Assembly: GCA_949358305.1 (NCBI GenBank)
Contig: OX442314.1
Coordinates: forward strand, 48,926,581-48,990,580
Direction: 5' to 3'
DNA: 64,000 nt
From: Strigamia acuminata
Taxonomy: Eukaryota; Arthropoda; Chilopoda; Geophilomorpha; Linotaeniidae
The position numbers and the translations under genes were made by a program. Under the pieces are notes generated by a model that made no database searches, had not been told where the DNA came from, and saw nothing but the letters and a program-made list of their open reading frames with translations. Below are positions 41,395 to 53,735 of the stretch, piece by piece; position 1 is the first letter of the stretch, and the number at the start of each line of letters is the position of its first letter.

Positions 41395-44205
41395 TGCCCG
41401 GTTATATTTTTAAATCAGTTTCTCGGATTTTTAAATCCATTTCTCGGATTTTTAAATCAGTTTCTTGGATTTTTAAAACAGTTTCTCGGATTTTTAAATC
41501 GAGTTTCTCGGATTTTTAAACCGAGTTTCTCGGATTTTTAAACCGAGTTTCTCGGATTTTTAAACCGAGTTTCTCGGATTTTTAAACCGAGTTTCTCGGA
41601 TTTTTAAACCGAGTTTCTCGGATTTTTAAATCAGTTTCTCGGATTTTTAAAACAATTTTTCGGAATTTTAAATTAGTTTCTCGGATTATTAAAACAGTTT
41701 CTCGGATTTTTAAATCCGTTTCTCGGATTTTTAAAACAGTTTCTCGGATTTTTAAAACAGTTTCTCGGATTTTTAAAACAGTTTCTCGGATTTTAAAAAC
41801 AGTTTCTCGGATTTTTAAATCCGTTTCTCGGATTTTTAAATCCGTTTCTCGGATTTTTAAAACAGTTTCTCGGATTTTTGAATTCGTTTCTCGGATTCTT
41901 AAAACAGTTTCTCGGATTTTCAAATCCGTTTCTCGGATTTTTAGAACAGTTTCTCGGATTTTTAAATCCGTTTCTCGGATTTTTAAAACAGTTTCTCGGA
42001 TTTTTAAATCCGTTTCTCGGATTTTTAAATCAGTTTCTCGGATTTTTAAAACAGTTTCTCGGATTTTAAATCAGTTTCTCGGATTTTTAAAACAGTTTCT
42101 CGGATTTATAAAACAGTTTCTCGGATTTTTAAAACAGTTTCTCGGATTTTTAAAACAGTTTCTCGGATTTTTAAATCCGTTTCTCAGATTTTTAAAACAG
42201 TTTCTCGAATTTTTAAATCCGTTTCTCGGATTTTTAAAACAGTTTCTCGAATTTTTAAATCCGTTTCTCGGATTTTTAAATCAGTATCTCGGATTTTTAA
42301 AACAGTTTATCGGATTTTTAAATCAGTTTCTCGGATTTTTAAAACAGTTTCTCGGATTTTTAAATCCGTTTCTCGGATTTTTAAAACAGTTTCTTGGAAT
42401 TTTAAAACAGTTTCTCGGAATTTTAAATCAGTTTCTCGGATTTTTAAAACAGTTTCTTGGATTTTTAAATCTGTTTCTCGGATTTTTAAAACAGTTTCTC
42501 GGATTTTTAAAACAGTTACTCGGATTTTTAAAACAGTTTCTCGGTTTTTTAAATTTGTTTCTCGGATTTTTAAATCCGTTTCTCGGAATCTTGAAACAGT
42601 TTCTCGAAGTTTTATATCCGTTTCTCGGATTTTTAAAACAGTTTCTCGGATTTTTAAAACAGTTTCTGGGATTTTTAAATTCGTTTCTCGGATTTTTAAA
42701 ACAGTTTCTTGGATTTTTAAATCCATTTCTCGGATTTTTAAATCCATTTCTCGTATTTTCAAATCCATTTCTCGGATTTTCAAATCCATTTCTCGGATTT
42801 TCAAATCATTTCTCGGATTTGCCAGTCAATTTCTCGGATTTTCAAATCCATTTCTCGGATTTTCAAGTCTATTTCTCGGATTTTCATGTTCATTTCTCGG
42901 ATTTTCAAGTCCATTTCTCGGATTTTTAAATCCGTTTCTCGGATTTTTAAATCCGTTTCTCGGATTTTTAAAACAGTTTCTCGGATTTTTGAATTCGTTT
43001 CTCGGATTCTTAAAACAGTTTCTCGGATTTTCAAATCCGTTTCTCGGATTTTTAGAACAGTTACTCGGATTTTTAAATCCGTTTCTCGGATTTTTAAAAC
43101 AGTTTCTCGGATTTTTGAATTCGTTTCTCGGATTCTTAAAACAGTTTCTCGGATTTTCAAATCCGTTTCTCGGATTTTTAGAACAGTTTCTCGGATTTTT
43201 AAATCCGTTTCTCGGATTTTTAAAACAGTTTCTCGGATTTTTAAATCCGTTTCTCGGATTTTTAAATCAGTTTCTCGGATTTTTAAAACAGTTTCTCGGA
43301 TTTTTAAATCAGTTTCTCGGATTTTTAAAACAGTTTCTCGGATTTATAAAACAGTTTCTCGGATTTTTAAAACAGTTTCTCGGATTTTTAAAACAGTTTC
43401 TCGGATTTTTAAATCCGTTTCTCGGATTTTTAAAACAGTTTCTCGGATTTTTAAATCCGTTTCTCGGATTTTTAAAACAGTTTCTCGAATTTTTAAATCC
43501 GTTTCTCGGATTTTTAAATCAGTATCTCGGATTTTTAAAACAGTTTATCGGATTTTTAAATCAGTTTCTCGGATTTTTAAAACAGTTTCTCGGATTTTTA
43601 AATCCGTTTCTCGGATTTTTAAAACAGTTTCTCGGAATTTTAAAACAGTTTCTCGGAATTTTAAATCAGTTTCTCGGATTTTTAAAACAGTTTCTTGGAT
43701 TTTTAAATCTGTTTCTCGGATTTTTAAAACAGTTTCTCGGATTTTTAAAACAGTTACTCGGATTTTTAAAACAGTTTCTCGGTTTTTTAAATTTGTTTCT
43801 CGGATTTTTAAATCCGTTTCTCGGAATCTTGAAACAGTTTCTCGAAGTTTTATATCCGTTTCTCGGATTTTTAAAACAGTTTCTCGGATTTTTAAAACAG
43901 TTTCTGGGATTTTTAAATTCGTTTCTCGGATTTTTAAAACAGTTTCTTGGATTTTTAAATCCATTTCTCGGATTTTTAAATCCATTTCTCGTATTTTCAA
44001 ATCCATTTCTCGGATTTTCAAATCCATTTCTCGGATTTTCAAATCATTTCTCGGATTTGCCAGTCAATTTCTCGGATTTTCAAATCCATTTCTCGGATTT
44101 TCAAGTCTATTTCTCGGATTTTCATGTTCATTTCTCGGATTTTCAAGTCCATTTCTCGGATTTTCATGTTCATTTCTCGGATTTTCAAATCCATTTCTCG
44201 AATTT
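41395..44205 (+). repeat. 21-bp satellite, left block
   Basis: Units built on CTCGGATTTTTAAA followed by variable TCAGTTT, ACAGTTT or TCCGTTT. A segment of about 1.24 kb is duplicated in tandem: landmarks at 41880 and 42751 recur at 43116 and 43989. Because 21 is a multiple of three, long frames exist in all phases; I do not call them genes. Confidence 0.93.
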
Positions 44206-46105
44206 TGTGACGGTGACGACCACAACTCCCATTTAACAATGGTACCGGGAAGAGATCGCAATAAATAAACAGTGAATACAATACGAGATAAATACAAGAC
44301 AGTTTATTGTTGGTAAACAATAATATCAAGGCTAAATTATACATAGGACTAATGCCGACATTTGGCAAGTTAAATCAGCTATTAAACTATACAAAGAATT
44401 GGCCAACTGGCCCTAGAATAATATCACTACGGGTCTGGAATATGGGAGCGGTTTCCCCATCGCTCGACCTGATTATAGATGTCATCTTAAGCCGGATGGC
44501 TGTGTCCTGGAGTCCGATACGGCTTCGCTGGTTTCCTTGGTTCGCTGTGTGAACTATCGCACGTCGATAAATCGAATGATCTGAGCATTGCGGTTGACTT
44601 TGTCTGCACCGCCACAACTTTGGGAGGATATTGGTGTAAGTAAATGTATTCATTTACTTATCAATATTCCACTTATGAATTATATTTAATTCATATCGTT
44701 GTGAATTCTTATTTAGATATTTCGGGAATAAGTTGTCGTCAACTTATCGGTTATATTGAGTTCAATATGAGATTAAGTCTTCTGACTTGATTTTGGTCCA
44801 ACTGGTTGTCGAGTTTAAGTTTTGCTGTTATAAATAAAATGAAGATTAAGCTTCCCGTCGCAACACACAATTGCCATCGATTAGAATATACGCCTTGCCA
44901 TGCAGAACGGTATCAAGCGTCCCCGGCGTCGCAGCACGGTCGTCCATCGAGTGGTTGACGGTACCACGTACACAGGGGTCGATAGCTCGCGGCTCCGCAC
45001 AGCAGTTTTATCTCTCGCGGTACTAATAATAGACCGACTGCTTTGGCATCGAATACCATGAGAATCAGCTTGCCAAACACTTGGTGCTACTCGTGGTTAC
45101 TGTAAAACAGACTGCTTTGGCACCATCAGGTGAAGGAACCGATTCTCAACAATACCGATGCTACTCGTGGTAACGGAATACGTTCATACCGAAAAAGACA
45201 ACTTGGTCCTGTCCGGAGGATACTGAATTGCACAACGGCGGGTTCTCCTTCGGCGTCGCAACCGTAGACTGTAACATTTATGCAACATAATAATCCCAGC
45301 ACTTCGACTTCAATTGCCGGCGGTGGCATGATTCTGTAGAATCATGCAACGGTTCTTTGCGAATAAATCAACAAAGAACCAAAAGGTTTTTTACGTGAAC
45401 AACGAATCATACTTCTTAAGTAACAATACCAAACAGAAATAATCAAACAGAGCTGCGGAATGGCCGATTGTTTGGGTTTATATAACCTGACTGGATTAAG
45501 GATTAATCCAGTCATCCAATTGGAACATGGGTTCCACGAATCCCTCCAATCCCGTATCACCGGAAGTGGATACGGAGGAGCATTATGCTAATTCTCACCA
45601 CAACCGGAACTGGATACCCAGGGCCGGAAATGGATCCACCAATCAGATCGATCGGTTGATCGATTGATCACCAAATGTTCTATCCCGCAGAAAATGGAAG
45701 TTATAATGTATTTAACATCAAAAGACATTAATATATCTTTATATTAATGTTCACAAAGCTTCGTTTCGTTCTAGTAAATATAGTTTTATATTTATTTACA
45801 TGTTTTATATTCATATCTTGAATTTACCGCTAAATCGTGATCGCGCCATCTGGCGACAACATTGCGCATTGACAAATGCGGTTTTAGTAGACGAATCATC
45901 GTGATTTGGTCGTGATATCTTGATATCATGTAGGAATGTTATTAATACTAATTAATACATCATCTTTTATCATGGAAACCTCATAAATAGCTTTATTTAG
46001 GAATTATATCCGTTTTACACAGAATACTGTAAAAATACCGTCATAATGACACAACAGCGCTTTTCTATAGAAAATAGGCATTTATAGCCATTAAAAACCG
46101 TCACA
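44206..46105 (-). mobile_element. 3' LTR of the family Y element
   Basis: TGTGACGGTGACG to AAAAACCGTCACA, ends forming a 9-bp inverted repeat. On the minus strand a TATATAAA box lies near 45480. Same length as the right copy and identical where compared. Confidence 0.9.
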
Positions 46106-46125
46106 CATCCCCCTTAATAACACAA
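46106..46125 (-). promoter_or_regulatory. Polypurine tract of the family Y element
   Basis: On the minus strand AAGGGGGATG directly precedes the LTR start TGTGACGG. Confidence 0.6.
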
Positions 46126-46688
46126 CTATATAATATTTTATAGAGTTTTCGTTATTCTCCTAATTAGCATAAATGCTATTTTCGGACTTGATGTATCTTG
46201 GAGATACTGTGACTTCCAATTTCGAATTTGAGTTTACATAAACTAACTTGAATTATCTAAGTTCTGGATTTCTGCCGAAATAATCTTTTCTAATAGCCTA
46301 AATTCAAGTCCAGAATTTATTTCCAAGTCTTCTTTTTGAAGAAACTTTCGTCATACATAAAATCATCATTTGTGTTATCACAAAATATTTATTTCATATG
46401 CCTAGTCAGATGTATTGCTATAAATATACAATAATAGCTTTCGGATGATAAGAGTTGACAATTAAGAATCAAAATGTCCCCCTTAATTGTCATGACCGGA
46501 GTCACTTGGTATTCTTTGTACAATTGACTAATTTAATTAAACTAGTTGTCTTAATAATGTAGCATTACCTTTCAAAATTTTGTTAATTCTAACTTTTATA
46601 TTTTGTTCCCCTTTTCTTTAGAAAACGAGGTCATGATTTATAGAGAAAGGATTTTTCTGTTACTCTGAAATCGGGAAATCTTTTGATC

Positions 46689-48074
46689 TTACATTTTGTG
46701 TTGAGAAAGCTTCTCAAATAAGTCGGACATAGACTTATTAATAACTGCAGTTATTCTGTTTTCCATTTCCGTAAACCGTTGTTCTAATACTTCGGTGGTG
46801 ACCCAATTTTGTCGGGGTCGTTTAAATGAGTCTTTTGACACATTTGAATAATCAAAATTTTTACGTTGGTCATTAAATTTTCGTTTAGACCATGTGGGAC
46901 AATCTTGTTTGGTATGTCCCGGTTGTTTACAATGAAAACATTTCCTGACATAAGTGAAGGTGGCCTCTTGTGAATTTGTAGCTTCAGGAACAGAATGGTG
47001 TAAGCCAGTCTCACCATATTTATATTTGTTGGTCTCATTGCTGGTTGAACTAGTATTAAACCGACTGAGCAAGACTTTTTCAACTTTCGGTTTTGTGATG
47101 AAAGTATTCTTTTCCTGAGACGTTCCATCGAACGGTCCTCTTATTTGAGTAGTTGAAACTATTGTTTTTGTACTCGTATCGTGTTGGTAATACTTTTCCA
47201 AGGGAAAAAGAGTTTGTTTGAACCTTTTCCGATTTGAAATGGGTGTTAGGTAGAATTGTCTTGGCTGGGGACTCTTCTTGGTAGACAAATCATTCGTCCG
47301 CAAACATGAGTTTGTGATTGGTGATCGGGCACGTTGTTGTAAGTTATTTGACTGCAAACGTTTGTTTGGAGTATGCAAACTACTCTTCTTTTTCGTGGGA
47401 TTGGAAAACGAAGTTGTAAATCCATCGCAGGGATTCGGCGACAGCAAACGTTTGTTTACAGCTCGAACATCTTTCTTTTGTGTTGATATTGGTGGCCCAA
47501 AACTTTTGTTTACGGTTCCCAATTCTTTTGATAACGGTAGGTTAATCGACAGATTAAGGCTAGCCACATATCGTTGTGCTTCAGCTGGATTAGCATATCG
47601 AACTGAAATTAGCTGATCCCGATTGTAAACGAGTTTTAATTTGTTCTGAACAACCGACTGGTTAGTTAACGAACTCTCTGGACGAGAATTATTAGGTTTA
47701 TAATTCTCTTCCCCCTTATCTACCGAATTAGGTGGTTTAAACTTTTCTAACTTAGATCCCCTACTGGATGTTTGAAACATAGTATGAGAATCTTGATTCA
47801 CTAAGTTTCGGCTGTATGTTTGTGGATTCCGTACTGGATCTTGATGTGAAGATTGAGATTGGGTACGATCTCGCCAGTTCCTAGCTTTTACATAGTCTGA
47901 AGCTTCGATTATATTTTTAAACTTGGTTTTATCCAGTCCATGACGATTACAATACAGAGTAAAATGATCGGGAATCTTTTCTGTTTGATCGCCAAGTGGT
48001 ACAGAACTTAAATTTAAGTTTGTCTGCTTATTATTTCCTTTTGGATCGATCATATTCAATGGTTTTTGAGCCAT
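46689..48074 (-). CDS. gag: Gag-like zinc-knuckle protein of the family Y element
   Basis: 461 residues from the first ATG (48074; the frame extends a few codons further without one). The protein is rich in Asn, Ser, Gln, Lys and Arg, with little hydrophobic core until residues about 155-185 (a YANPAEAQRYVASLNLSINLP segment, shown here in part as YANPAEAQRYVASLN). A CCHC knuckle, CFHCKQPGHTKQDC, lies near residue 385, followed by a basic stretch and a short helical C-terminus (EQRFTEMENRITAV). This knuckle binds RNA in retroelement Gag proteins. A canonical capsid domain is not evident. The intact frame in an element without pol suggests selection for a trans-acting or self-packaging Gag. Confidence 0.75.
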   Translation of the reverse strand: MAQKPLNMIDPKGNNKQTNLNLSSVPLGDQTEKIPDHFTLYCNRHGLDKTKFKNIIEASDYVKARNWRDRTQSQSSHQDPVRNPQTYSRNLVNQDSHTMFQTSSRGSKLEKFKPPNSVDKGEENYKPNNSRPESSLTNQSVVQNKLKLVYNRDQLISVRYANPAEAQRYVASLNLSINLPLSKELGTVNKSFGPPISTQKKDVRAVNKRLLSPNPCDGFTTSFSNPTKKKSSLHTPNKRLQSNNLQQRARSPITNSCLRTNDLSTKKSPQPRQFYLTPISNRKRFKQTLFPLEKYYQHDTSTKTIVSTTQIRGPFDGTSQEKNTFITKPKVEKVLLSRFNTSSTSNETNKYKYGETGLHHSVPEATNSQEATFTYVRKCFHCKQPGHTKQDCPTWSKRKFNDQRKNFDYSNVSKDSFKRPRQNWVTTEVLEQRFTEMENRITAVINKSMSDLFEKLSQHKM

Positions 48075-51000
48075 AAAAAAATTCAAAATCTGACGATTTT
48101 AATTCTTTAATTTATAAAGAAGACGAATATAATACACTTTTCAACAAGAAACACTTCTAAACTTTACTTTTGACAAAATAAAATTAAACTTCGCGTTTGT
48201 TTGACACGTGTTAGCTTTTGCAGGTTACACGGCACACAAAATTCGAATCGTGACTGAAATCGGGACGGCGTGGTCAAGATGACTCTGGAACACGTCTTCT
48301 GGTCTGGTCTGGATGCGAATGATCAGTATCTGATCTGGTCCTCCTTTAATAGCAGGGGGCTGGGGATCCCTAGATCTCCCAACTTCTGATTGGCGGATGT
48401 TAGTGTCGGCCAATGGTATAAAGGACGTTACATCTATTTAGTAGTTCTCTACTAAGTCCGTTCCCTTCGAGATTCAATTTTACCGATAAAATAAAATTCC
48501 TTCGGGAAGACATTCGTAAAATATTGTATTTTTCAAATGAAAATAAAATAAACTTACTTCAATCTTCTTGAACTTTGGGATTTTTACCAATCCAAATAAT
48601 TTAAATAACTTTTCTTCAAAAAATATTTTTCTTTGATTATTCCGTTTAGTGTGTAATATCATTACAACCACAGTTTTAATAAAGTTTTCTCAAACTCTCA
48701 ATTTTTCTTATTCTTATTCAATTATCGTTCAAATAATCATTCCTTTGTAATTGAAATCTATTTTCGATTCCCAACATTGTGTATTCATTTCCAATAGGAA
48801 GAATAATTTGACCAAGTCTTTACTTTTTCGGGTTTAAATTCCATTTTTCGAGTGTGAAAAAATAAATTTTCACCATCCATCTCCCCCTTTTTTAACAAAT
48901 TTTTTTAACAAATAAAAATTCGTTAAAATTCTTTAAATTTGTTTTGCGAGAAAAATTATCTAATTCTCTAATCTTCCAAAAGAAAATATTCGAAATTTTA
49001 CTTTAAACGATAAAGTTATTGGTACAAATGTGTACTTGTTTTTCGGGAGAAAACTATTCGACAATCCTTTAGACTTTTGGGTAAAAATTATTCATCAAAT
49101 CTTTCTTTTTTGATGACAATTGCTTTGATTTTTCGAAAGAAAATATCTAGCTAAATTCCACTTTTCCTGAGCGGACAATTGTTTTCACAATTAGTTATTC
49201 CTTTGCGATATTTACGAAGGACGTGTCTTTGATTATTCGTTTTAATAATTTTCGTCCCCCTTATCTCTAATAACGAGATGTTTTTGCAGAGATCTTTTAT
49301 CTTTTGAATGAAAGAATATTTAAATCTCAATTGTCGTAAATACCTTCATCTGCTGCAGCATTTCCTCAATTTGAACTTTTCAAATGAAAAGACAAATCTG
49401 GAGAACTTTCACTGTCAAACTTCTATTCCTATCGCGCCAAAATTCGTAATTCACTGGTTTGGAATTCCGTATAACACGTGACACAATAACAGTATCGATG
49501 TCACAATTAAGCAGTTTACTACTCGGTCCGCGCGAGGACATGTAAATTACTTTTTTCCGATAAAAATAATTTTTCTTTGAAAAATATTTGAAATTGATTT
49601 TTCACAACTACTTTTGAATGAAATAAAATGAAGTTATTCCAACTTTTCGTTAATTGCTCACACATAACATTCCCTTTACTGTGGGATTTGCATCGAAATT
49701 CCATTTTTAAAGAACCTTTCTTTTACTTATCGCAAATAAAACATATTCAATCGTTTTTCTGATTAAACTTTAACACGTAAATTACGAACGAAATATATGA
49801 TGACATTCCATTAACCTTTAGGAAAATTGACTAAATTCTTAATTTTTAGAGAAAAATAATGTATCTAGAATCTTTCCTTTTCCGAATAAAATCTATGTTC
49901 AAAATAGAAGATAAATCTTGTGCAATTCTTAGTTTTTTCGAATGGAAAAATACAACTTTTCATCAGCGGTGATTTATTTGATTTTTCCGAAAGAAAAATA
50001 ATTACTTTGAAACTTATTTTCTTCGTTTAAATCAGCTATCTGATTTTAAAGCTTCAATCCAATCAAAAAATATTCGCTCCGTAAATATTTCATGTGGCAA
50101 AGTTCATAGCCACAAATGGATTTGTTATTCCGGTTTTAAGAAATCATGTGGGAAAATGTCCGATTAGATTACTAAAAATATTCGTTGTTTTTCAAACAGC
50201 TAAATTTCATTTAGAAATTCTCAAAATTTGGGAGACCCAAATATCGTTGGAAACTTAAAACACTGTTAAATTTCCGAAAGGAAAGATTGAATGAAATCCT
50301 TTTACTTTTCCGAGGGAAAGCGTTTATCGTGATTCGTAACTTTCAATGTAAAAAATACTATTCTATGTGGTCGGCAACTTCATTCGCCGCCATTTTATAT
50401 TTTCTTAATTTCCATTGTCCCGAAGGAAAAAATGTACTTTTTGTGAAAATAGTTAATTCCTTCAAATAAAGGTAATATTCATTTCGATTTGCAAATCTTT
50501 TCTGCGAAATGGAGTGTGTTGTTTTTCTCCAACAACTAAATTATCTTTGGTACCGATGGCAGTGGAAAAATTAGTTCGCGACACTTAAATAAATCTCTAC
50601 GAACCTTCTGTAACATTTCTCCGCTGTCTTTTATCTGTTGTCCGCCATAATTTCCAAGCATTCGTTCGCACCTTGCGTTGAAGGTTTGAGTAGCTTCCCT
50701 GCTGCGTTTGATACGGAGATCGACGCGTATTGCTATGGCGCGTGGTCGCTGGCTATCGGTGTCGACGTACAGTTACAAGAAACTTAATTTCTTGTAAATA
50801 TTTCCAAATAGTTGCGGTGTTTTCTTCGTTTTAACTTTTCAGGTGGAAAGATAAATTCGTAAGAAGTCCGCCTTCTAAACTTGTATGTTTTTAGCTTTTC
50901 GAAATAAAACAAACTTCGAAAAAAAATATCTGTATTCTTATTTCACTCGAAACTTTTTTGATTTCTTATTTAAAATACTTCGTATTCCTTAAATTGTCGA

Positions 51001-51105
51001 ACGAAAAATAGTAAAGAGAGTTCACTAAACGTTTCCATTTCGTCAGTTTAACTTTTCACATGAAAATATAAACTGAAAATCTATTTGTCTGTTTTAACTA
51101 AAATT
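48075..51105. other. Long non-coding interior of the family Y element
   Basis: AT-rich; many loosely repeated words (TTTTCGAAAGAAAA, TTCGAATGGAAAA). Near 48390-48430 there is a plus-strand GATTGGCGG, CCAAT and TATAAAGG group, which looks like a promoter pointing opposite to gag. No frame above about 65 codons. Confidence 0.45.
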
Positions 51106-51345
51106 TTTTAGTTAATATCGGATTCAAGATTCGCTTTTGCAATTCGATCGAATTAATTTGCAACCTATTTCAGTGATCGTGTGATAGGTCTATAACTTCC
51201 GAAATTCCTAGTTAAAGGACTGTTTTGGTGTTTCTCAAGAAAATAAACATGGTTTGAAACTTGTCTGTTTTTTAACTAAATCTTTTAGTTAAATATTTAT
51301 CTCAAAATTCACTTTTACAATTCTATCGAATTTAATTGCAACCTA

Positions 51346-51363
51346 ATCTCGGTGGGACCTCCA
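51346..51363 (-). promoter_or_regulatory. Extra copy of the tRNA-Gln primer site (distal)
   Basis: Same 18 bases as 51816-51833, 470 bp from the LTR-adjacent copy. Confidence 0.75.
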
Positions 51364-51580
51364 CGTGTGAGATTAGGTGGTAGTCTTTGAAATCCCTAAA
51401 ATCTTCAAACGAAAATAATGAAGGAAAATCTACTACGTATTTCTATTTCATCAGTTTAACTTCTTCACATGGAAATATAAACTGAGAATTTAATCTGTCT
51501 ATTTTTAACTTAAATCTTTTAGTTAAATATTTATCTCCAATATTCACTGTTGCAATTCAATCGAATTTAATTGCAACCTA

Positions 51581-51598
51581 ATCTCGGTGGGACCTCCA
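51581..51598 (-). promoter_or_regulatory. Extra copy of the tRNA-Gln primer site (middle)
   Basis: Same 18 bases as 51816-51833, exactly 235 bp away. Confidence 0.75.
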
Positions 51599-51815
51599 CG
51601 TGTGAGATTAGGTGGTAGTCTTTGAAATCCCTAAAATCTTCAAACGAAAATAATGAAGGAAAATCTACTACGTATTTCTATTTCATCAGTTTAACTTCTT
51701 CACATGGAAATATAAACTGAGAATTTAATCTGTCTATTTTTAACTTAAATCTTTTAGTTAAATATTTATCTCCAATATTCACTGTTGCAATTCAATCGAA
51801 TTTAATTGCAACCTA

Positions 51816-51833
51816 ATCTCGGTGGGACCTCCA
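51816..51833 (-). promoter_or_regulatory. Primer-binding site, tRNA-Gln
   Basis: Plus-strand ATCTCGGTGGGACCTCCA is the 3' end of animal tRNA-Gln plus CCA, as I recall it. It is two bases (CG) from the LTR, the same spacing as in the Gypsy element. Confidence 0.85.
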
Positions 51834-51835
51834 CG

Positions 51836-53735
51836 TGTGACGGTGACGACCACAACTCCCATTTAACAATGGTACCGGGAAGAGATCGCAATAAATAAAC
51901 AGTGAATACAATACGAGATAAATACAAGACAGTTTATTGTTGGTAAACAATAATATCAAGGCTAAATTATACATAGGACTAATGCCGACATTTGGCAAGT
52001 TAAATCAGCTATTAAACTATACAAAGAATTGGCCAACTGGCCCTAGAATAATATCACTACGGGTCTGGAATATGGGAGCGGTTTCCCCATCGCTCGACCT
52101 GATTATAGATGTCATCTTAAGCCGGATGGCTGTGTCCTGGAGTCCGATACGGCTTCGCTGGTTTCCTTGGTTCGCTGTGTGAACTATCGCACGTCGATAA
52201 ATCGAATGATCTGAGCATTGCGGTTGACTTTGTCTGCACCGCCACAACTTTGGGAGGATATTGGTGTAAGTAAATGTATTCATTTACTTATCAATATTCC
52301 ACTTATGAATTATATTTAATTCATATCGTTGTGAATTCTTATTTAGATATTTCGGGAATAAGTTGTCGTCAACTTATCGGTTATATTGAGTTCAATATGA
52401 GATTAAGTCTTCTGACTTGATTTTGGTCCAACTGGTTGTCGAGTTTAAGTTTTGCTGTTATAAATAAAATGAAGATTAAGCTTCCCGTCGCAACACACAA
52501 TTGCCATCGATTAGAATATACGCCTTGCCATGCAGAACGGTATCAAGCGTCCCCGGCGTCGCAGCACGGTCGTCCATCGAGTGGTTGACGGTACCACGTA
52601 CACAGGGGTCGATAGCTCGCGGCTCCGCACAGCAGTTTTATCTCTCGCGGTACTAATAATAGACCGACTGCTTTGGCATCGAATACCATGAGAATCAGCT
52701 TGCCAAACACTTGGTGCTACTCGTGGTTACTGTAAAACAGACTGCTTTGGCACCATCAGGTGAAGGAACCGATTCTCAACAATACCGATGCTACTCGTGG
52801 TAACGGAATACGTTCATACCGAAAAAGACAACTTGGTCCTGTCCGGAGGATACTGAATTGCACAACGGCGGGTTCTCCTTCGGCGTCGCAACCGTAGACT
52901 GTAACATTTATGCAACATAATAATCCCAGCACTTCGACTTCAATTGCCGGCGGTGGCATGATTCTGTAGAATCATGCAACGGTTCTTTGCGAATAAATCA
53001 ACAAAGAACCAAAAGGTTTTTTACGTGAACAACGAATCATACTTCTTAAGTAACAATACCAAACAGAAATAATCAAACAGAGCTGCGGAATGGCCGATTG
53101 TTTGGGTTTATATAACCTGACTGGATTAAGGATTAATCCAGTCATCCAATTGGAACATGGGTTCCACGAATCCCTCCAATCCCGTATCACCGGAAGTGGA
53201 TACGGAGGAGCATTATGCTAATTCTCACCACAACCGGAACTGGATACCCAGGGCCGGAAATGGATCCACCAATCAGATCGATCGGTTGATCGATTGATCA
53301 CCAAATGTTCTATCCCGCAGAAAATGGAAGTTATAATGTATTTAACATCAAAAGACATTAATATATCTTTATATTAATGTTCACAAAGCTTCGTTTCGTT
53401 CTAGTAAATATAGTTTTATATTTATTTACATGTTTTATATTCATATCTTGAATTTACCGCTAAATCGTGATCGCGCCATCTGGCGACAACATTGCGCATT
53501 GACAAATGCGGTTTTAGTAGACGAATCATCGTGATTTGGTCGTGATATCTTGATATCATGTAGGAATGTTATTAATACTAATTAATACATCATCTTTTAT
53601 CATGGAAACCTCATAAATAGCTTTATTTAGGAATTATATCCGTTTTACACAGAATACTGTAAAAATACCGTCATAATGACACAACAGCGCTTTTCTATAG
53701 AAAATAGGCATTTATAGCCATTAAAAACCGTCACA
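51836..53735 (-). mobile_element. 5' LTR of the family Y element
   Basis: 1900 bp, matching 44206-46105. It ends at 53735, followed by ATTT and satellite. Small frames inside are repeated in the other LTR and are not genes. Confidence 0.9.

Larger units (their letters stand above)
51106..51835 (-). repeat. 235-bp tandem repeat carrying copies of the primer site
   Basis: Two apparently identical 235-bp units (51341-51575, 51576-51810) and a final partial unit end at the LTR; an older diverged unit precedes them. Each holds the tRNA-Gln primer sequence followed by CGTGTGA. In internal copies CCTAATCTC and GAGATTAGG flank it as an inverted repeat. Confidence 0.88.
44206..53735 (-). mobile_element. 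Gag-only LTR retrotransposon of family Y, 9.53 kb
   Basis: Two direct copies of a 1900-bp LTR (44206-46105, 51836-53735), a tRNA-Gln primer site next to the right copy, a purine tract next to the left copy, and a zinc-knuckle Gag on the minus strand. ATTT lies on both sides (44202-44205 and 53736-53739). No protease, reverse transcriptase or integrase frame is visible in the 5.7-kb interior, so it must be mobilised by another element. It sits inside the 21-bp satellite. Confidence 0.88.

Noticed and set aside
42886-44268. Open frames of 460 and 415 codons in the left satellite block
   Set aside because: Same repeat artefact; the ends run into the LTR of the family Y element.
44387-45560. Small frames of 67-88 codons repeated at 52017-53190
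   Set aside because: LTR sequence of the family Y element, duplicated with it; no protein signature.
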